Positions 20,716 through 30,979 of a stretch of DNA of 64,000 nucleotides are shown in pieces. The notes beneath the pieces were generated by a model, which saw nothing but the letters and a program-made list of their open reading frames with translations, was not told the origin of the DNA and did not search any database. A program made the position numbers and the translations under genes. Within the stretch, counting starts at the first letter, position 1. The number at the start of each line of letters is the position of its first letter. The stretch comes from Amphritea sp. 1_MG-2023 (GTDB lineage Bacteria > Pseudomonadota > Gammaproteobacteria > Pseudomonadales > Balneatricaceae): assembly GCF_030547545.1 (NCBI RefSeq), contig NZ_JAUOQE010000010.1:47236-111235 (forward strand), read 5' to 3'.

Positions 20716-22989
20716 ATGAGCGGAACAGTACATATTGATGAAGGCATTGAGCGCCTATCACTGAAAGAGTATACCGAGAAGGCGTATCTGGATTATTCCA
20801 TGTATGTCATTCTTGACCGAGCGCTACCGAATATCGGTGACGGCCTGAAGCCGGTGCAGCGCCGCATTGTCTATGCGATGTCCGAACTGGGATTGAAATC
20901 GACCGCCAAGTATAAAAAGTCTGCCCGTACCGTGGGTGATGTACTGGGTAAATTCCATCCGCACGGAGATAGTGCTTGCTATGAAGCGATGGTGTTGATG
21001 GCGCAGCCGTTTTCCTATCGTTATCCACTGATCGATGGTCAAGGTAACTGGGGCTCGCCGGATGATCCTAAGTCTTTTGCCGCGATGCGTTATACCGAAT
21101 CTAAATTGGCAAAATATGCTGAGGTGTTGCTGAAAGAAGTGGCACAGGGAACGGTTGAATGGGGGCCTAACTTTGATGGCACCATTGAGGAGCCATTAAC
21201 GTTACCGGCGCGCTTACCGAATATTTTGCTCAACGGCACGACGGGGATTGCGGTGGGTATGGCGACGGATATTCCGCCTCATAATCTACGCGAAGTCACA
21301 CAAGCCTGTATTAAGTTGCTGTCTAAGCCGAGTCTTAGTATTGAGGAGCTATGTGAGATTGTTCCTGGCCCCGATATGCCGACCGATGCGGAGTTAATCA
21401 CTCCGCGTAAAGAGCTGCAAAAAATGTATGAGACCGGCAAGGGGAGCCTAAGAGCCCGCGCCGTCTATAGCCGTGAGCAGGGTGATATTGTCATTACCGC
21501 GCTGCCTTATCAGGTATCTGGGGCGAAAGTGCTGGAGCAGATCGCGCAGCAGATGCAGCAGAAGAAACTACCGATGGTGTCTGATTTGCGCGATGAATCG
21601 GATCATGAAAATCCGACTCGCTTGGTGATTGTGCCACGCTCTAATCGTATCGATGTCGAACAGTTGATGGCTCATCTGTTCGCCAGTACCGATCTCGAGC
21701 GGACCTACCGAGTCAATATGAACATGATCGGTATTGATGGTCGTCCGAAGGTGAAAAACCTGAAGGAGATCCTGTGTGAATGGCTAGAATATCGCACCGA
21801 GACCGTGCGTCGTCGGCTGCAATTTCGGCTAGACAAGGTGCTGGCGCGGTTACATATTCTCGAAGGCTTGATGGTCGCGTACCTTAATATCGATGAAGTG
21901 ATTGAGATTATTCGCACCGAAGAGAAGCCTAAGCTCGTGATGGTCGAGCGTTTTGGTATCACGGTGATTCAGGCTGAGGCGATTCTTGAGATTCGATTGC
22001 GTCAGTTGGCCAAGCTGGAAGAGATAAAGATTCGCGGCGAGATCGATGAGCTCAGCGTCGAACGTGATTACCTAGAAGAGATTCTCGGGTCTGAAAAACT
22101 GATGCGTAAGCTGATTCGTGATGAATTGAAAGCCGATGCGAAAGAGTATGGTGATGAGCGTCGTTCACCGATCGTGGCCCGTGAAGAAGCCAAGGTGATG
22201 GATGAAAAGGCGTTGTTATCGGCGGACCCGATTACGGCGGTGATCTCCAAACAGGGTTGGATTCGTTCAGCAAAGGGGCATGATATCGATCCGCAAGGGT
22301 TGAATTATAAATCTGGTGACGGCTTTAAATTGGCCTGTTTGGGGCGAATGAATCAGCCGATTATCCTACTCGATAGCACCGGACGAGCCTACTCGTTGGA
22401 AGCGCATACGCTGCCATCGGCACGTGGGCAGGGCGAGCCGGTCACCGGTAAGTTAACGTTGCCGAAAGGCGCGACGATTGATGGCGCCATTGCCGGTAAG
22501 GATGATGATGCGGTGCTGTTGGCATCGGATGCGGGCTATGGTTTCGTCACAAAAATAGCCGATATGACCAGTAAAACACGCACCGGTAAAGCAACGCTGA
22601 CATTGCCGAAAGGCGCGAAAGGAATGCCGCCGATGGCGTTATCTAATAAAGATAGCGACCTGTTAGTGGCCATCACCAATGAGGGGCGGATGTTGGTGTT
22701 TCCGGTGAAAGATTTGCCTGAGCTTAGCCGCGGTAAGGGGAATAAAATTATCAATATTCCATCTGCCAGAGCCATTGCTGGGGAGGAGTTACTGATCGCC
22801 ATGGTAACCTTGACCGCAGAAGACACGCTGCAGGTTAATTCCGGCCGTCAGCATCTGAAGATGAAGCCGGCTGATCTAGAGCATTATCGTGGTGAACGTG
22901 GTCGTCGGGGGAATAAACTACCACGCGGCTATCAGCGCGTGGATTCACTCGAAGTGATTGCCAAAAAATCGACGCCGACAACGGAATAG
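20716..22989 (+). CDS. parC: DNA topoisomerase IV subunit A
   Basis: DNA-cleaving subunit of topoisomerase IV, 757 residues. The catalytic tyrosine is in [15 protein letters not shown] (Tyr126). The quinolone-determining segment reads [12 protein letters not shown] (81-92), with the wild-type Ser and Glu equivalents of E. coli ParC S80/E84, so no classic resistance mutation is present at these two sites. The C-terminal part is a degenerate beta-pinwheel shorter than in GyrA and lacks a GyrA box. A terminator follows. Confidence 0.97.
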   Translation: MSGTVHIDEGIERLSLKEYTEKAYLDYSMYVILDRALPNIGDGLKPVQRRIVYAMSELGLKSTAKYKKSARTVGDVLGKFHPHGDSACYEAMVLMAQPFSYRYPLIDGQGNWGSPDDPKSFAAMRYTESKLAKYAEVLLKEVAQGTVEWGPNFDGTIEEPLTLPARLPNILLNGTTGIAVGMATDIPPHNLREVTQACIKLLSKPSLSIEELCEIVPGPDMPTDAELITPRKELQKMYETGKGSLRARAVYSREQGDIVITALPYQVSGAKVLEQIAQQMQQKKLPMVSDLRDESDHENPTRLVIVPRSNRIDVEQLMAHLFASTDLERTYRVNMNMIGIDGRPKVKNLKEILCEWLEYRTETVRRRLQFRLDKVLARLHILEGLMVAYLNIDEVIEIIRTEEKPKLVMVERFGITVIQAEAILEIRLRQLAKLEEIKIRGEIDELSVERDYLEEILGSEKLMRKLIRDELKADAKEYGDERRSPIVAREEAKVMDEKALLSADPITAVISKQGWIRSAKGHDIDPQGLNYKSGDGFKLACLGRMNQPIILLDSTGRAYSLEAHTLPSARGQGEPVTGKLTLPKGATIDGAIAGKDDDAVLLASDAGYGFVTKIADMTSKTRTGKATLTLPKGAKGMPPMALSNKDSDLLVAITNEGRMLVFPVKDLPELSRGKGNKIINIPSARAIAGEELLIAMVTLTAEDTLQVNSGRQHLKMKPADLEHYRGERGRRGNKLPRGYQRVDSLEVIAKKSTPTTE

Positions 22990-23299
22990 CCGAGCTTAAC
23001 TCCGAGCTTAATTCAGTGCTGACTAAGGCGAAAAAGAGTGTTCATCGATCACTCTTTTTTTATCGACAGAGCACTCAGGGTTGAGAGCTACAGGGTAAAA
23101 ATACGCCATTAAGCCTTAATTGACTTTCTTCTTGACCAACTTATCTGTAAAATGCTGCCCCTACCTCTCTTGTTTGGTTGTTTTTTAGTCAGTCTGTACG
23201 GCCTCACAAGATAATTAAACTGCCCTGTATCAGCTGACAATACAGGTATGACCCCCTGCGAATCCGACGTTTTGATGGATTTGCTGTATAGGAAAAAGC
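22990..23299 (+). other. Gap between parC and rpsA: terminator and structured rpsA leader
   Basis: Contains the parC terminator (23031-23060). Further on is an inverted repeat CCTGTAT (23224-23230) / ATACAGG (23240-23246), a 7-bp hairpin ~54 bp before the rpsA ATG. Because S1 represses its own translation in enterobacteria through a structured leader, this hairpin may take part; that is inference. AT-rich promoter-like sequence lies around 23115-23145, but I cannot pick a well-spaced -35/-10 pair. Confidence 0.5.
23031..23061 (+). terminator. Terminator after parC
   Basis: AAAAAGAGTG (23031-23040) pairs with CACTCTTTTT (from 23050) around a 9-nt loop, followed by more T. The A-rich left arm makes it potentially bidirectional. 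Confidence 0.85.
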
Positions 23300-24979
23300 A
23301 TGACCGAAAGCTTTGCTGACTTATTTGAAGAATCCCTTGAACTCGTTGCTATGGTGCCAGGCACCCTCGTTATGGGTGAAGTTATCGACATCGATAGTGA
23401 CTGGGTTACCGTAAATGCTGGCCTGAAATCTGAAGCTGTTATTGCTCGTAGCCAGTTCCTGAATGATGCCCAAGAACTTGAAGTTCAAGTGGGTGACATG
23501 GTTAAGGTAACACTGGAAAGTGTTGAAGATGGTTCCGGTGAAACACGTCTGTCTCGTGAAAAAGCTAAACGCGCTGAGTCTTGGGGCGTTCTGGAAACTG
23601 CATTCGAAGCTGAAGAAACGGTTAAAGGTTTCATCAGTGGTACTGTTAAAGGTGGCTTCACCGTTACCGTTAACAAGATCAACGGCTTCCTGCCAGGTTC
23701 TCTGGTAGATGTTCGTCCAGTTAAAAACGTTGACCACCTGATGGGTCAAGAGCTGGAATTTAAACTGATCAAGCTGGATCAGAAGCGCGACAACATCGTT
23801 GTATCTCGTCGTGCCGTTCTTCAAGAAGCTAACAGCGCTCAACGTGATGAGTTGCTGGCGACTCTGGAAGAAGGTCAGCAAGTTAAGGGCTACGTTAAGA
23901 ACCTGACCAACTACGGTGCCTTCGTAGACTTGGGCGGTGTTGACGGCCTGCTGCACATCACTGACATGGCTTGGAAACGTATTTCTCACCCTAGCGATAT
24001 GCTGACTCCAGGTGATGAGATTACTGTTCAAATCATCAAGTTTGATAAAGAAACTAACCGTCTGTCTCTGGGTCTGAAACAGCTGAACGAAGATCCTTGG
24101 TCTTCTATCCTGGCGCGTTTCCCTGCTGGCACTAAAGTGCCTGCACGTGTAACTAACCTGACTGACTACGGTTGCTTCGCGTCTATCGAAGATGGCGTTG
24201 AAGGTTTGATCCACGTGTCTGAAATGTCTTGGACTAACAAAAACATCCACCCTTCTAAAGTTGTTCAAGTGAATGACGAAGTTGAAGTAATGGTTCTGGA
24301 TGTTGATGAGAAGCGTCGTCGTATCTCTCTGGGTATGAAACAGTGTATCGCTAACCCATGGTCTACTTTTGCTGAGCAGTTCGCTGCTGGCGATAAAGTG
24401 ACTGGTACTATCAAGACAATTACAGACTTCGGTATCTTCGTTGGTCTGGAAAATGATCTTGACGGTCTGGTTCACATGTCTGATATCTCTTGGGATGCTG
24501 ACAGTGAAACTGCACTGCGCGAATACAAGAAAGGCGAAGAAGTTGAAGCGGTTATCCTGTCGATTGACGCTGAGAAAGAACGTATTTCTCTGGGTATCAA
24601 GCAACTGGAAAGCGATCCTTTCTCTGAATACGCGGCTGCTAACGACAAAAACACTATCGTTAAAGGTACTGTTAAGTCTGTAGATGCTAAAGGCGCTACT
24701 ATCGAGCTGGCTGAAGGCATCGAAGGTTACCTGAAAGTGTCTGATATCAGCATCGATCGTATCGAAGATGCTTCTACCGTCCTTAAAGTAGGCGAAGAAG
24801 TTGAAGCGAAGATTGTTAATCTGGATCGTCGTAACCGTTCTATCTCTTTGTCTATCAAGGCGAAAGATCAGGCAGACGAAAAAGCAGCAATCAAGGCGGT
24901 TGCTGATGCCCCCGTTGAGACTGCTGGACCTACCACTATCGGTGACCTGATCAAGGCGCAGATGGCTGCTAAGAAGTAA
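23300..24979 (+). CDS. rpsA: 30S ribosomal protein bS1
   Basis: mRNA-binding protein needed for translation initiation on structured messages. The 559 residues consist of six S1 (OB-fold) repeats: two divergent N-terminal ones that dock to uS2 and four canonical ones with the repeated [24 protein letters not shown] signature. Length matches E. coli (557). Codon use is strongly biased (CTG, GTT, AAC, TCT), as expected for a very highly expressed gene. The usual partners cmk (upstream) and ihfB (downstream) are absent, so rpsA is a stand-alone unit here. Confidence 0.98.
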   Translation: MTESFADLFEESLELVAMVPGTLVMGEVIDIDSDWVTVNAGLKSEAVIARSQFLNDAQELEVQVGDMVKVTLESVEDGSGETRLSREKAKRAESWGVLETAFEAEETVKGFISGTVKGGFTVTVNKINGFLPGSLVDVRPVKNVDHLMGQELEFKLIKLDQKRDNIVVSRRAVLQEANSAQRDELLATLEEGQQVKGYVKNLTNYGAFVDLGGVDGLLHITDMAWKRISHPSDMLTPGDEITVQIIKFDKETNRLSLGLKQLNEDPWSSILARFPAGTKVPARVTNLTDYGCFASIEDGVEGLIHVSEMSWTNKNIHPSKVVQVNDEVEVMVLDVDEKRRRISLGMKQCIANPWSTFAEQFAAGDKVTGTIKTITDFGIFVGLENDLDGLVHMSDISWDADSETALREYKKGEEVEAVILSIDAEKERISLGIKQLESDPFSEYAAANDKNTIVKGTVKSVDAKGATIELAEGIEGYLKVSDISIDRIEDASTVLKVGEEVEAKIVNLDRRNRSISLSIKAKDQADEKAAIKAVADAPVETAGPTTIGDLIKAQMAAKK

Positions 24980-24994
24980 GACTTCTAAGCTGAT

Positions 24995-25025
24995 AAAAAA
25001 GGAGCGCTGAGGCGCTCCTTTTTTT
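24995..25025 (+). terminator. Terminator after rpsA
   Basis: Perfect stem GGAGCGC (25001-25007) / GCGCTCC (25012-25018) with TGAG loop, flanked by A6 and a long T-run. Confidence 0.96.
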
Positions 25026-25026
25026 G

Positions 25027-25553
25027 CAATTTTTTTGGATTTTCGCGTGCAGAGGCGTGATGGCTAATGGGTCTCGACGGTGGCTTGATGCTGCGCTTGG
25101 CGTTATCTCAATCTGAATAACGTTTCTTTTTTCCCTATCGATGGGTTGCAGTCAGTGAGTGACGACGCCTATTCCTTCTCTATTTCTTATCGATCAAAAC
25201 ATCCTGTAACGGCATCGATTGCTAATCTTTTCGTTTTGGGGTTGGGTCGCCGGCCTATGTCGGTGCAGGCGAGAGGGGCTGTCTGATGCATAAAACAGTG
25301 GCGTTACTGAGGTGTCAGGCGATCATTAATATCGATGTTAAGGTTGGTTGTTCATGGCTATCTTGATCGCTCCACAGTAAGCGTCGCAGGCTAAGGCTAT
25401 CGCTGCGCGCTAGAAGCTTATCGCTTCGTTGGTGGAGCTCAAGTGGGTTGTTAGAGGAGGAGTGGACGCAACAGGCGGGAAGCGATACGCAGGGTGTTGT
25501 CAACGCCTCGCCGTCTGTTCTTTGTGGGCTTTATCGCTGCTGTCGTTGAGTGT
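25027..25553 (+). other. 527-bp gap without a recognisable gene
   Basis: It separates rpsA (+) from the minus-strand TSUP permease. One 62-codon minus-strand frame (25315-25503) has no recognisable features or SD. I see no tRNA, no strong hairpin and no repeat. The ihfB gene that often follows rpsA would lie here and is missing. Confidence 0.5.
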
Positions 25554-26342
25554 TTAGTGAGGCAGTGATTGACTGAGGTAAACATCATAGAAAAAGTATA
25601 GGGTGATGCCCGTGCTGGCGATGATCACGAAGTTACGCACCTGTTGTTGGGGTAGCTTGCGGGATAGATGGGCGGCCATATAGCCTCCGAGTACGGTACC
25701 CGCGAGCACAATAGAACCTTCATACCAGGCGATGACGCCATCATAGGCGAACAGGGCGATAGCAATCAGTGAGACGAAGGTTGAGATGAGGAGCTTTAAT
25801 CCATTCATGCGGTTGATATCGGTGTGCCCAGCGAGAGCGAGGTAGCTCAGTGAGATAATACCTAAGCCGGCATTAAAAAAGCCGCCATATAAGCAGACGC
25901 CGAACAGTAGCATCATCAGCAGTACGGCTCCGGCTGAGGATGCATGACGATGTTTAGTGCTGAGTTTTTTGAGGTTGCGATTGAGCTGACCACCAAAGAT
26001 AAACAGTAACGTGGCAAACAGTAGTAGCCAAGGCACGGCCATTTCGAATGAGGCTTCCGGTGTTTGTAATAACAGCCAAGCGCCACTAATGCCGCCGCAT
26101 AGGCTGAGTAGAACAAAGCGAGGTAGTTGCGCTTTAATCTCGGCTAAATCTTTTCGAAAGGCCCAGGTGCCACTCATATAGCCAGAGCATGAGGCGAATG
26201 TGTTGGTGGCGTTGGCACTGATCGGTGGCACGCCGACAAAGAGTAGTGCAGGAAAGGTGATAAAGCTGCCGCCGCCGGCAATCGAATTTAATACTCCGCC
26301 GAGGAAGCCTGCGATAAATAGAATGATCAGATCGGTCAACAT
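25554..26342 (-). CDS. TSUP (TauE/SafE) family membrane permease
   Basis: 262 residues, starting MLTDLIILFIAGFLGGVLNS on the minus strand, with about eight hydrophobic segments. The two TSUP signature repeats are visible: GGVLNSIAGGGSFITFPALL near residue 15-34 and YGGFFNAGLGIISLSYLALAG near 155-175. The family moves sulfite, sulfonates or other small organic anions out of or into the cell. No sulfur genes are adjacent, so the substrate cannot be assigned. Transcribed alone, away from the neighbouring minus-strand gene's start. Confidence 0.88.
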   Translation of the reverse strand: MLTDLIILFIAGFLGGVLNSIAGGGSFITFPALLFVGVPPISANATNTFASCSGYMSGTWAFRKDLAEIKAQLPRFVLLSLCGGISGAWLLLQTPEASFEMAVPWLLLFATLLFIFGGQLNRNLKKLSTKHRHASSAGAVLLMMLLFGVCLYGGFFNAGLGIISLSYLALAGHTDINRMNGLKLLISTFVSLIAIALFAYDGVIAWYEGSIVLAGTVLGGYMAAHLSRKLPQQQVRNFVIIASTGITLYFFYDVYLSQSLPH

Positions 26343-26475
26343 GGTGTTCTCTCGTGTTAGCGCGGGGTATTGATGAAGTGGATGAGTATAGGCGAGTCGC
26401 GCAAGGCAATATAGATATACGATAACGCTAAGCGCAGCTTAAACTGTACCGTTTAAGCGCTAGTTGATGCAATTG

Positions 26476-27948
26476 CTATGGCGATAGCTTGTTCAGCAGG
26501 TGTTGCGCTTGTTTATCGAGGAGTTTTTGATAGTTTTCATTGACCGACTTGATGAGCACCTTGTCTTCCTCGGCGCGCATAATATTAGCCCCGGCGAGGA
26601 GGCTGACTTTGAGGTCGGGTGCTTCGCTGAGATTGGTGTGCGTAATGAGATCATTGCTGTCGGTGCTGTGCGTCAGGTAGCGGGCTTCTTCTTGCATACG
26701 GGTTAGCTTTTGATAATGCCCTCGGACGAGTGCCATATGCAGGTTTAATACGGGTTTGAAGCTGCGGATGCGCTGTTGATTGAAAAGTTTGTAGAGCCGA
26801 TTAAATAGTTGGCTAGCGCAAATTGCGTTGATCCCGTGAGAGTCATCTTTGTGGGGCTTTAAAAATGCGAGCTGTAGGTCGCCGTTATCGATGCGGGTTG
26901 CTTCACCGTTATAGATAGTGATGACTCTATCGAGCATCTGATAATAGTATTCCTGTAATTCATGCCGTTCTTCGTCGCGCAGATTGTCCGAGTGACCTGA
27001 TGCTAGATCGAGGTAGAGTAGGTAGCCTGCGGTGTCTGCTGAAACGATCAGTTCTAACTCCTGTTCGAAGGCGTATAGGTCTAGTTGAACTTCATCTTTA
27101 CTGTCTTTGAATAAAGGATTCAGCGGTTTGTTGTGTGGCTGAGTTAAATCAACTTCTTCGGTCAGGGTGAATTCGATGGGTGTCGTTGTTGCCTCTGTCT
27201 TTGTATCGGTGTTGTCTTTGTGATCAGAGAAGGGGGCAAAATCAGGCATGTGAGGCGCGTCATTGGCGGGCCTTAAGAGATCGACCAATTGCTCGTTATT
27301 ACGGCTGTTGCTGTCTGAATCGTCGTTATTATCGGGCGCGCTGATGACGACGGGCGTCTGCTCTTCGGGCGATGAAGGGCGAGCAGTAGCGCGTCTCTCG
27401 AGTGTGTTGGGTCGGTAAAGCAAAAACCAGCAGCCGAGTAGGGCTAGAATGACGGTGATCAGCGCCAGAATAGCGGCTTGTATGAGTATGGCGTTGAGAT
27501 TGCTCTTGTTAGCGGTTGGATTGAGATGCAGTGACAGAATCGCGAGCGTCTCGTCCTGTTGCCGAATAAGCACTTCATGGTGTATTAAGTTGTCATGTTT
27601 GCTATCGCCAGCCCGTCCTAAGAGTCGATTTTTGGGGTCGGAGAGAATAATGGCATCGATACTGGGCTGTTGTACCTGTTGATTAAGGATGACATTGAGG
27701 CTGACGGCATCGCCCGCCAATAGCGCGGGTTTGATCATGGTAACGGTCTGTTGGCCTAGCAGTGTGCCTTGTTGCTGAGTTTGTTGCTGCGCTATTTTGC
27801 CGGCTACGATTGAAAGATAGATAGCCGATAGCAGTAAGCCGGAGAATAAAAGGCAGGCGAGCGCAAGCATCAGCTGTGTGCGCTGATGTGGCATGACGGC
27901 AAAGCGTTGCAATTTATCCATATTTCGATGGTTATTATTCCGGGGCAC
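26476..27948 (-). CDS. Two-TM sensor-like protein with cytoplasmic cyclase-like domain
   Basis: 490 residues. TM1 is about 28-48 (LMLALACLLFSGLLLSAIYL). A ~110-residue periplasmic domain (GQQTVTMIKPALLAGDAVSL, IDAIILSDPKNRLLGRAG) resembles that of AhpA/Smp-type proteins. TM2 is about 153-173. A long Asp/Asn/Thr-rich, probably disordered linker (about 185-270) follows. The C-terminal domain (about 290-490) has GYLLYLDLASGHSDNL, GEATRIDNGDLQLAF and LNLHMALVRG, spaced like a class III nucleotidyl cyclase but with key acidic and transition-state residues not recognisable. An inactive, ligand-sensing cyclase homologue is my best guess. It is divergent from proA. Confidence 0.6.
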   Translation of the reverse strand: MPRNNNHRNMDKLQRFAVMPHQRTQLMLALACLLFSGLLLSAIYLSIVAGKIAQQQTQQQGTLLGQQTVTMIKPALLAGDAVSLNVILNQQVQQPSIDAIILSDPKNRLLGRAGDSKHDNLIHHEVLIRQQDETLAILSLHLNPTANKSNLNAILIQAAILALITVILALLGCWFLLYRPNTLERRATARPSSPEEQTPVVISAPDNNDDSDSNSRNNEQLVDLLRPANDAPHMPDFAPFSDHKDNTDTKTEATTTPIEFTLTEEVDLTQPHNKPLNPLFKDSKDEVQLDLYAFEQELELIVSADTAGYLLYLDLASGHSDNLRDEERHELQEYYYQMLDRVITIYNGEATRIDNGDLQLAFLKPHKDDSHGINAICASQLFNRLYKLFNQQRIRSFKPVLNLHMALVRGHYQKLTRMQEEARYLTHSTDSNDLITHTNLSEAPDLKVSLLAGANIMRAEEDKVLIKSVNENYQKLLDKQAQHLLNKLSP

Positions 27949-28043
27949 GAGAACCAGCAGATGATAGCAGTTAAGTTAGTCGGCAAAAACGGGTTTTTTT
28001 CTGTTTTGCTTTCTCTGTCGATGACCCCCGCGGTTGGGCAGGT

Positions 28044-28049
28044 TATAAT
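28044..28049 (+). promoter_or_regulatory. Likely -10 element of the proA promoter
   Basis: TATAAT 27 bp before the proA ATG, in the divergent gap. The candidate -35 at 17-bp spacing (ATGACC, 28021-28026) is weak. Confidence 0.45.
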
Positions 28050-28076
28050 GGCCGGTCTCGACGGAGTAGGAAAGTT

Positions 28077-29333
28077 ATGAACGTTAAAGAGTACATGGCA
28101 GAGCTTGGGCAGCAGGCGCGCATCGCTTCACGGGCGATCGCGAAAGCGGATACCAGCATTAAGAACCGCGCTTTGTTGGCGATGGCGGATGCGATAGACG
28201 CCGCTCGTGAACAGTTGGTGGCGGCAAACGCTAAAGACTTAGCTCAGGGGCGTGTTAACGGCCTAGATGATGCGATGCTCGATCGCTTGGAGCTGAAACA
28301 GTCTCAGATGGACACCATGATCGAAGGTTTACGTCAGGTGGCTGCGCTGCCAGACCCGATTGGTGCGATTACCGATATGAACTACCTACCGAGCGGTATT
28401 CAGGTGGGTAAAATGCGCGTGCCTCTCGGCGTGGTCGGGATTATTTATGAATCTCGCCCTAATGTAACGGTTGAAGCGGCCAGTTTGTGCCTTAAATCGG
28501 GTAATGCGACGATTTTACGAGGCGGCTCTGAAGCGATTCACAGTAATACGGCGGTGGCTGAATGTATTCAAGCGGGGCTGAAGGTCGCCGGATTGCCCGC
28601 TAATACGGTACAGGTCGTGAAAACAACCGATCGCGAAGCGGTGGGTGAGCTTATCACTATGCCTGAGTATGTTGATGTCATCGTGCCGCGGGGCGGTAAA
28701 GGCTTGATCGAACGCGTTAGCCGTGATGCTAAGGTGATGGTGATTAAGCATCTGGATGGCGTTTGTCATGTATATATTGATGATGATGCGGATAAGTCCA
28801 AAGCGATTAATGTCGCCATCAACGCCAAAACCCATCGTTACGGCACCTGTAATACCATGGAAACGTTACTCGTTCATGAAGCGCGAGCCGGCGATATCCT
28901 CGAGGAATTAGCCGAGCAGTTTCAGGCGCTTGGGGTTGAACTACGGGGCTGTGAAAAAACTCGCGAATGGTTACCCAGCATTCAGGCCGCTACCGAGGCC
29001 GATTGGGAAACTGAATACCTCGGCCCCATCTTATCGATTAAATTGGTGAGTGATATGGATGAGGCGATTGAACATATCAATCGTTATGGTTCGCATCATA
29101 CGGATTCGATTATCACCGAAAATTACAGCCTTGCTCGGCGTTTCTTGCGTGAAGTCGATTCCAGTTCGGTGATGGTGAATGCTTCAACGCGCTTTGCCGA
29201 TGGTTTTGAGTATGGTTTGGGGGCCGAAATCGGTATCTCAACGGATAAAATACATGCGCGAGGCCCAGTGGGTTTAGAAGGTTTAACCTCACAGAAATAT
29301 GTGGTGCTTGGTGATGGTCATGTCCGTCAGTAA
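28077..29333 (+). CDS. proA: Gamma-glutamyl phosphate reductase
   Basis: NADPH-dependent reduction of gamma-glutamyl phosphate in proline synthesis; an aldehyde-dehydrogenase-fold enzyme. The 418 residues include the [19 protein letters not shown] segment (116-134), cofactor region [15 protein letters not shown] and catalytic Cys258 in [12 protein letters not shown]. The length equals E. coli ProA. proB is not adjacent. nadD follows after 3 bp, the usual proA-nadD-rsfS-rlmH order of Pseudomonas relatives. Confidence 0.97.
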   Translation: MNVKEYMAELGQQARIASRAIAKADTSIKNRALLAMADAIDAAREQLVAANAKDLAQGRVNGLDDAMLDRLELKQSQMDTMIEGLRQVAALPDPIGAITDMNYLPSGIQVGKMRVPLGVVGIIYESRPNVTVEAASLCLKSGNATILRGGSEAIHSNTAVAECIQAGLKVAGLPANTVQVVKTTDREAVGELITMPEYVDVIVPRGGKGLIERVSRDAKVMVIKHLDGVCHVYIDDDADKSKAINVAINAKTHRYGTCNTMETLLVHEARAGDILEELAEQFQALGVELRGCEKTREWLPSIQAATEADWETEYLGPILSIKLVSDMDEAIEHINRYGSHHTDSIITENYSLARRFLREVDSSSVMVNASTRFADGFEYGLGAEIGISTDKIHARGPVGLEGLTSQKYVVLGDGHVRQ

Positions 29334-29336
29334 TAC

Positions 29337-30002
29337 ATGATGCCTCAATCCGTTAAGGTGTTTATGGGTGGGACGTTCGATCCGATCCATAATGGTCACC
29401 TGCGTACCGCATTAGAAATACAGCAGTGGTTGGGTGTCGAACAGGTTACGTTGATGCCTTCCAAAGCGCCGGTGCATCGACAGCAACCCTTGCGAAGTGG
29501 TCAGCAACGCCTAGATATGGTGCGTTTAGCAGTCGCTAACGAGCCAGCGTTGCTCGCCGATGATCGTGAAGTGATCTCGACAGACGCGTCTTATACGGTG
29601 CTAACGCTGGAGTCTTTGCGCCGAGAGCTCGGCGAAACGGCGCCTATTTGCATGCTACTGGGGATGGATGCCTATCTTTCTTTGCCTCATTGGGATCGCT
29701 GGCAAGAGCTGCTGACACTTTGTCATATCGTCGTGGTGAAGCGTCCCGGGTGGACCTATGAACCTTGCGAACAGATGGCGCAGCTAAGTGCACAGCATGC
29801 CACTGAGGAGATGGATCGACTGCTACAGTCTCCGGCGGGCTGCGTGATTTTTCGTGAGCTGACACCGCTAGGTATCTCTGCCACGCAGATTCGGGCGTTA
29901 ATCAATGCAGGGCGTTCGCCTCGATATCTCATACCGGATGCGGTGTGGGATTATATACAACACAATCAGCTCTATAGTGAGCAAAAAACTGAAGGTAAAT
30001 AA
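29337..30002 (+). CDS. nadD: Nicotinate-mononucleotide adenylyltransferase
   Basis: Transfers AMP to nicotinate mononucleotide in NAD synthesis. The 221 residues have the nucleotidyltransferase motif GGTFDPIHNGH (11-21) and the C-terminal ISATQIR (ISSTxxR-type) signature. Translation can begin at ATG 29337 or 29340. It is placed directly between proA and rsfS. Confidence 0.96.
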   Translation: MMPQSVKVFMGGTFDPIHNGHLRTALEIQQWLGVEQVTLMPSKAPVHRQQPLRSGQQRLDMVRLAVANEPALLADDREVISTDASYTVLTLESLRRELGETAPICMLLGMDAYLSLPHWDRWQELLTLCHIVVVKRPGWTYEPCEQMAQLSAQHATEEMDRLLQSPAGCVIFRELTPLGISATQIRALINAGRSPRYLIPDAVWDYIQHNQLYSEQKTEGK

Positions 30003-30008
30003 TTACTA

Positions 30009-30359
30009 ATGGAAATGGATCAGATGATCATCGCTGTACGTGAAGCCCTGGATGATATGAAAGCACGAGATATTGTCGAGATTGATGTCACTAATAAATC
30101 GACAGTGACTGACCGGATGGTGATTGCCAGCGGAACCTCTAAGCGACATGTGATGTCTATAGGACAGCATGTGCAGGAAGAGATGAAACGCCAAGGTGCG
30201 ATGCCGTTGGGAATTGAAGGTGCGGATACCGGTGAGTGGGTGTTAGTTGACTTGGGTAACCTAGTGGTACACGTCATGATGCCGGATGCCCGTAGTTTCT
30301 ACGACCTAGAAAAGTTATGGGGTTTTGATAGCGTTACTGAAGCGGAAGTAAGTCAGTAA
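30009..30359 (+). CDS. rsfS: Ribosome silencing factor RsfS
   Basis: Binds uL14 on the 50S subunit and blocks subunit joining in starvation. The 116-residue DUF143/Iojap protein has DIVEIDVTNKSTVTDRMVIASGTSKRHV (about 17-44), GIEGADTGEWVLVDLGNLVVHVM and a conserved C-terminal YDLEKLWG. It starts at ATG 30009, 6 bp after nadD. Confidence 0.96.
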   Translation: MEMDQMIIAVREALDDMKARDIVEIDVTNKSTVTDRMVIASGTSKRHVMSIGQHVQEEMKRQGAMPLGIEGADTGEWVLVDLGNLVVHVMMPDARSFYDLEKLWGFDSVTEAEVSQ

Positions 30360-30453
30360 ACCGCCTTGTTAGCTCTAGCTAAGTACTGTGTTGTCAGACA
30401 GAGTACTTAGTCGAACCGTTATACCCTATCCGAGACAGGACACAGGTCTGAGT

Positions 30454-30921
30454 ATGAAAATACGCCTTATCGCCGTAGGCACCAAGATGCCTAGCTGGGT
30501 CACCGAAGGGTTTAATGAATATCAAAAGCGTTTACCCCATGAGTTTTCCCTTGAATTGATAGAAATACCCTTAGGACATCGAGGTAAAGGTGCCGATTTA
30601 GCGCGGGCTAAACGTCAGGAGGGAGAACTGATGTTGGCGGCGATACCTAAAGGTGATCAGGTGGTTGCCCTTGAGGTGGGCGGACGTAACTGGAGTACCG
30701 AACAGTTGGCTGAGCAAGCCGAACAGTGGCAAATGTCCGGCCGTAATGTCAGTTTGTTGGTGGGTGGGCCCGAGGGATTAGCCCCCGAGTGTGTTGCCGT
30801 TGCGAATCAAAAATGGTCGCTATCGGGGCTGACATTGCCTCATCCGTTGGTGCGTATTCTCCTTTCTGAACAGCTCTATCGGGCTTGGAGTATTCTGCAG
30901 GGCCATCCATATCACAAATAA
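30454..30921 (+). CDS. rlmH: 23S rRNA pseudouridine1915-N3 methyltransferase RlmH
   Basis: SPOUT methyltransferase acting on pseudouridine 1915 in 70S ribosomes. I start at ATG 30454 ([16 protein letters not shown]), which gives 155 residues, the family's length, rather than the in-frame TTG-type start 66 bp upstream. Motifs are [35 protein letters not shown] and [20 protein letters not shown]. Conserved partner of rsfS. Confidence 0.97.
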   Translation: MKIRLIAVGTKMPSWVTEGFNEYQKRLPHEFSLELIEIPLGHRGKGADLARAKRQEGELMLAAIPKGDQVVALEVGGRNWSTEQLAEQAEQWQMSGRNVSLLVGGPEGLAPECVAVANQKWSLSGLTLPHPLVRILLSEQLYRAWSILQGHPYHK

Positions 30922-30979
30922 AGGGTGATACCTATCTGTGAATCACGCGGTGAAGATCAATCTGTGACGAGTTGCTTCC

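Noticed and set aside
20716..22989. Quinolone-resistance mutation in parC
   Set aside because: The Ser and Glu at the two classic positions are wild type.
23321..24604. 427-codon open frame antisense to rpsA
   Set aside because: It is a shadow created by the strong codon bias of rpsA; it has no SD and no recognisable domain.
25315..25503. 62-codon minus-strand frame downstream of rpsA
   Set aside because: Composition is Ser/Leu/Cys-rich without pattern, and there is no SD; probably chance.
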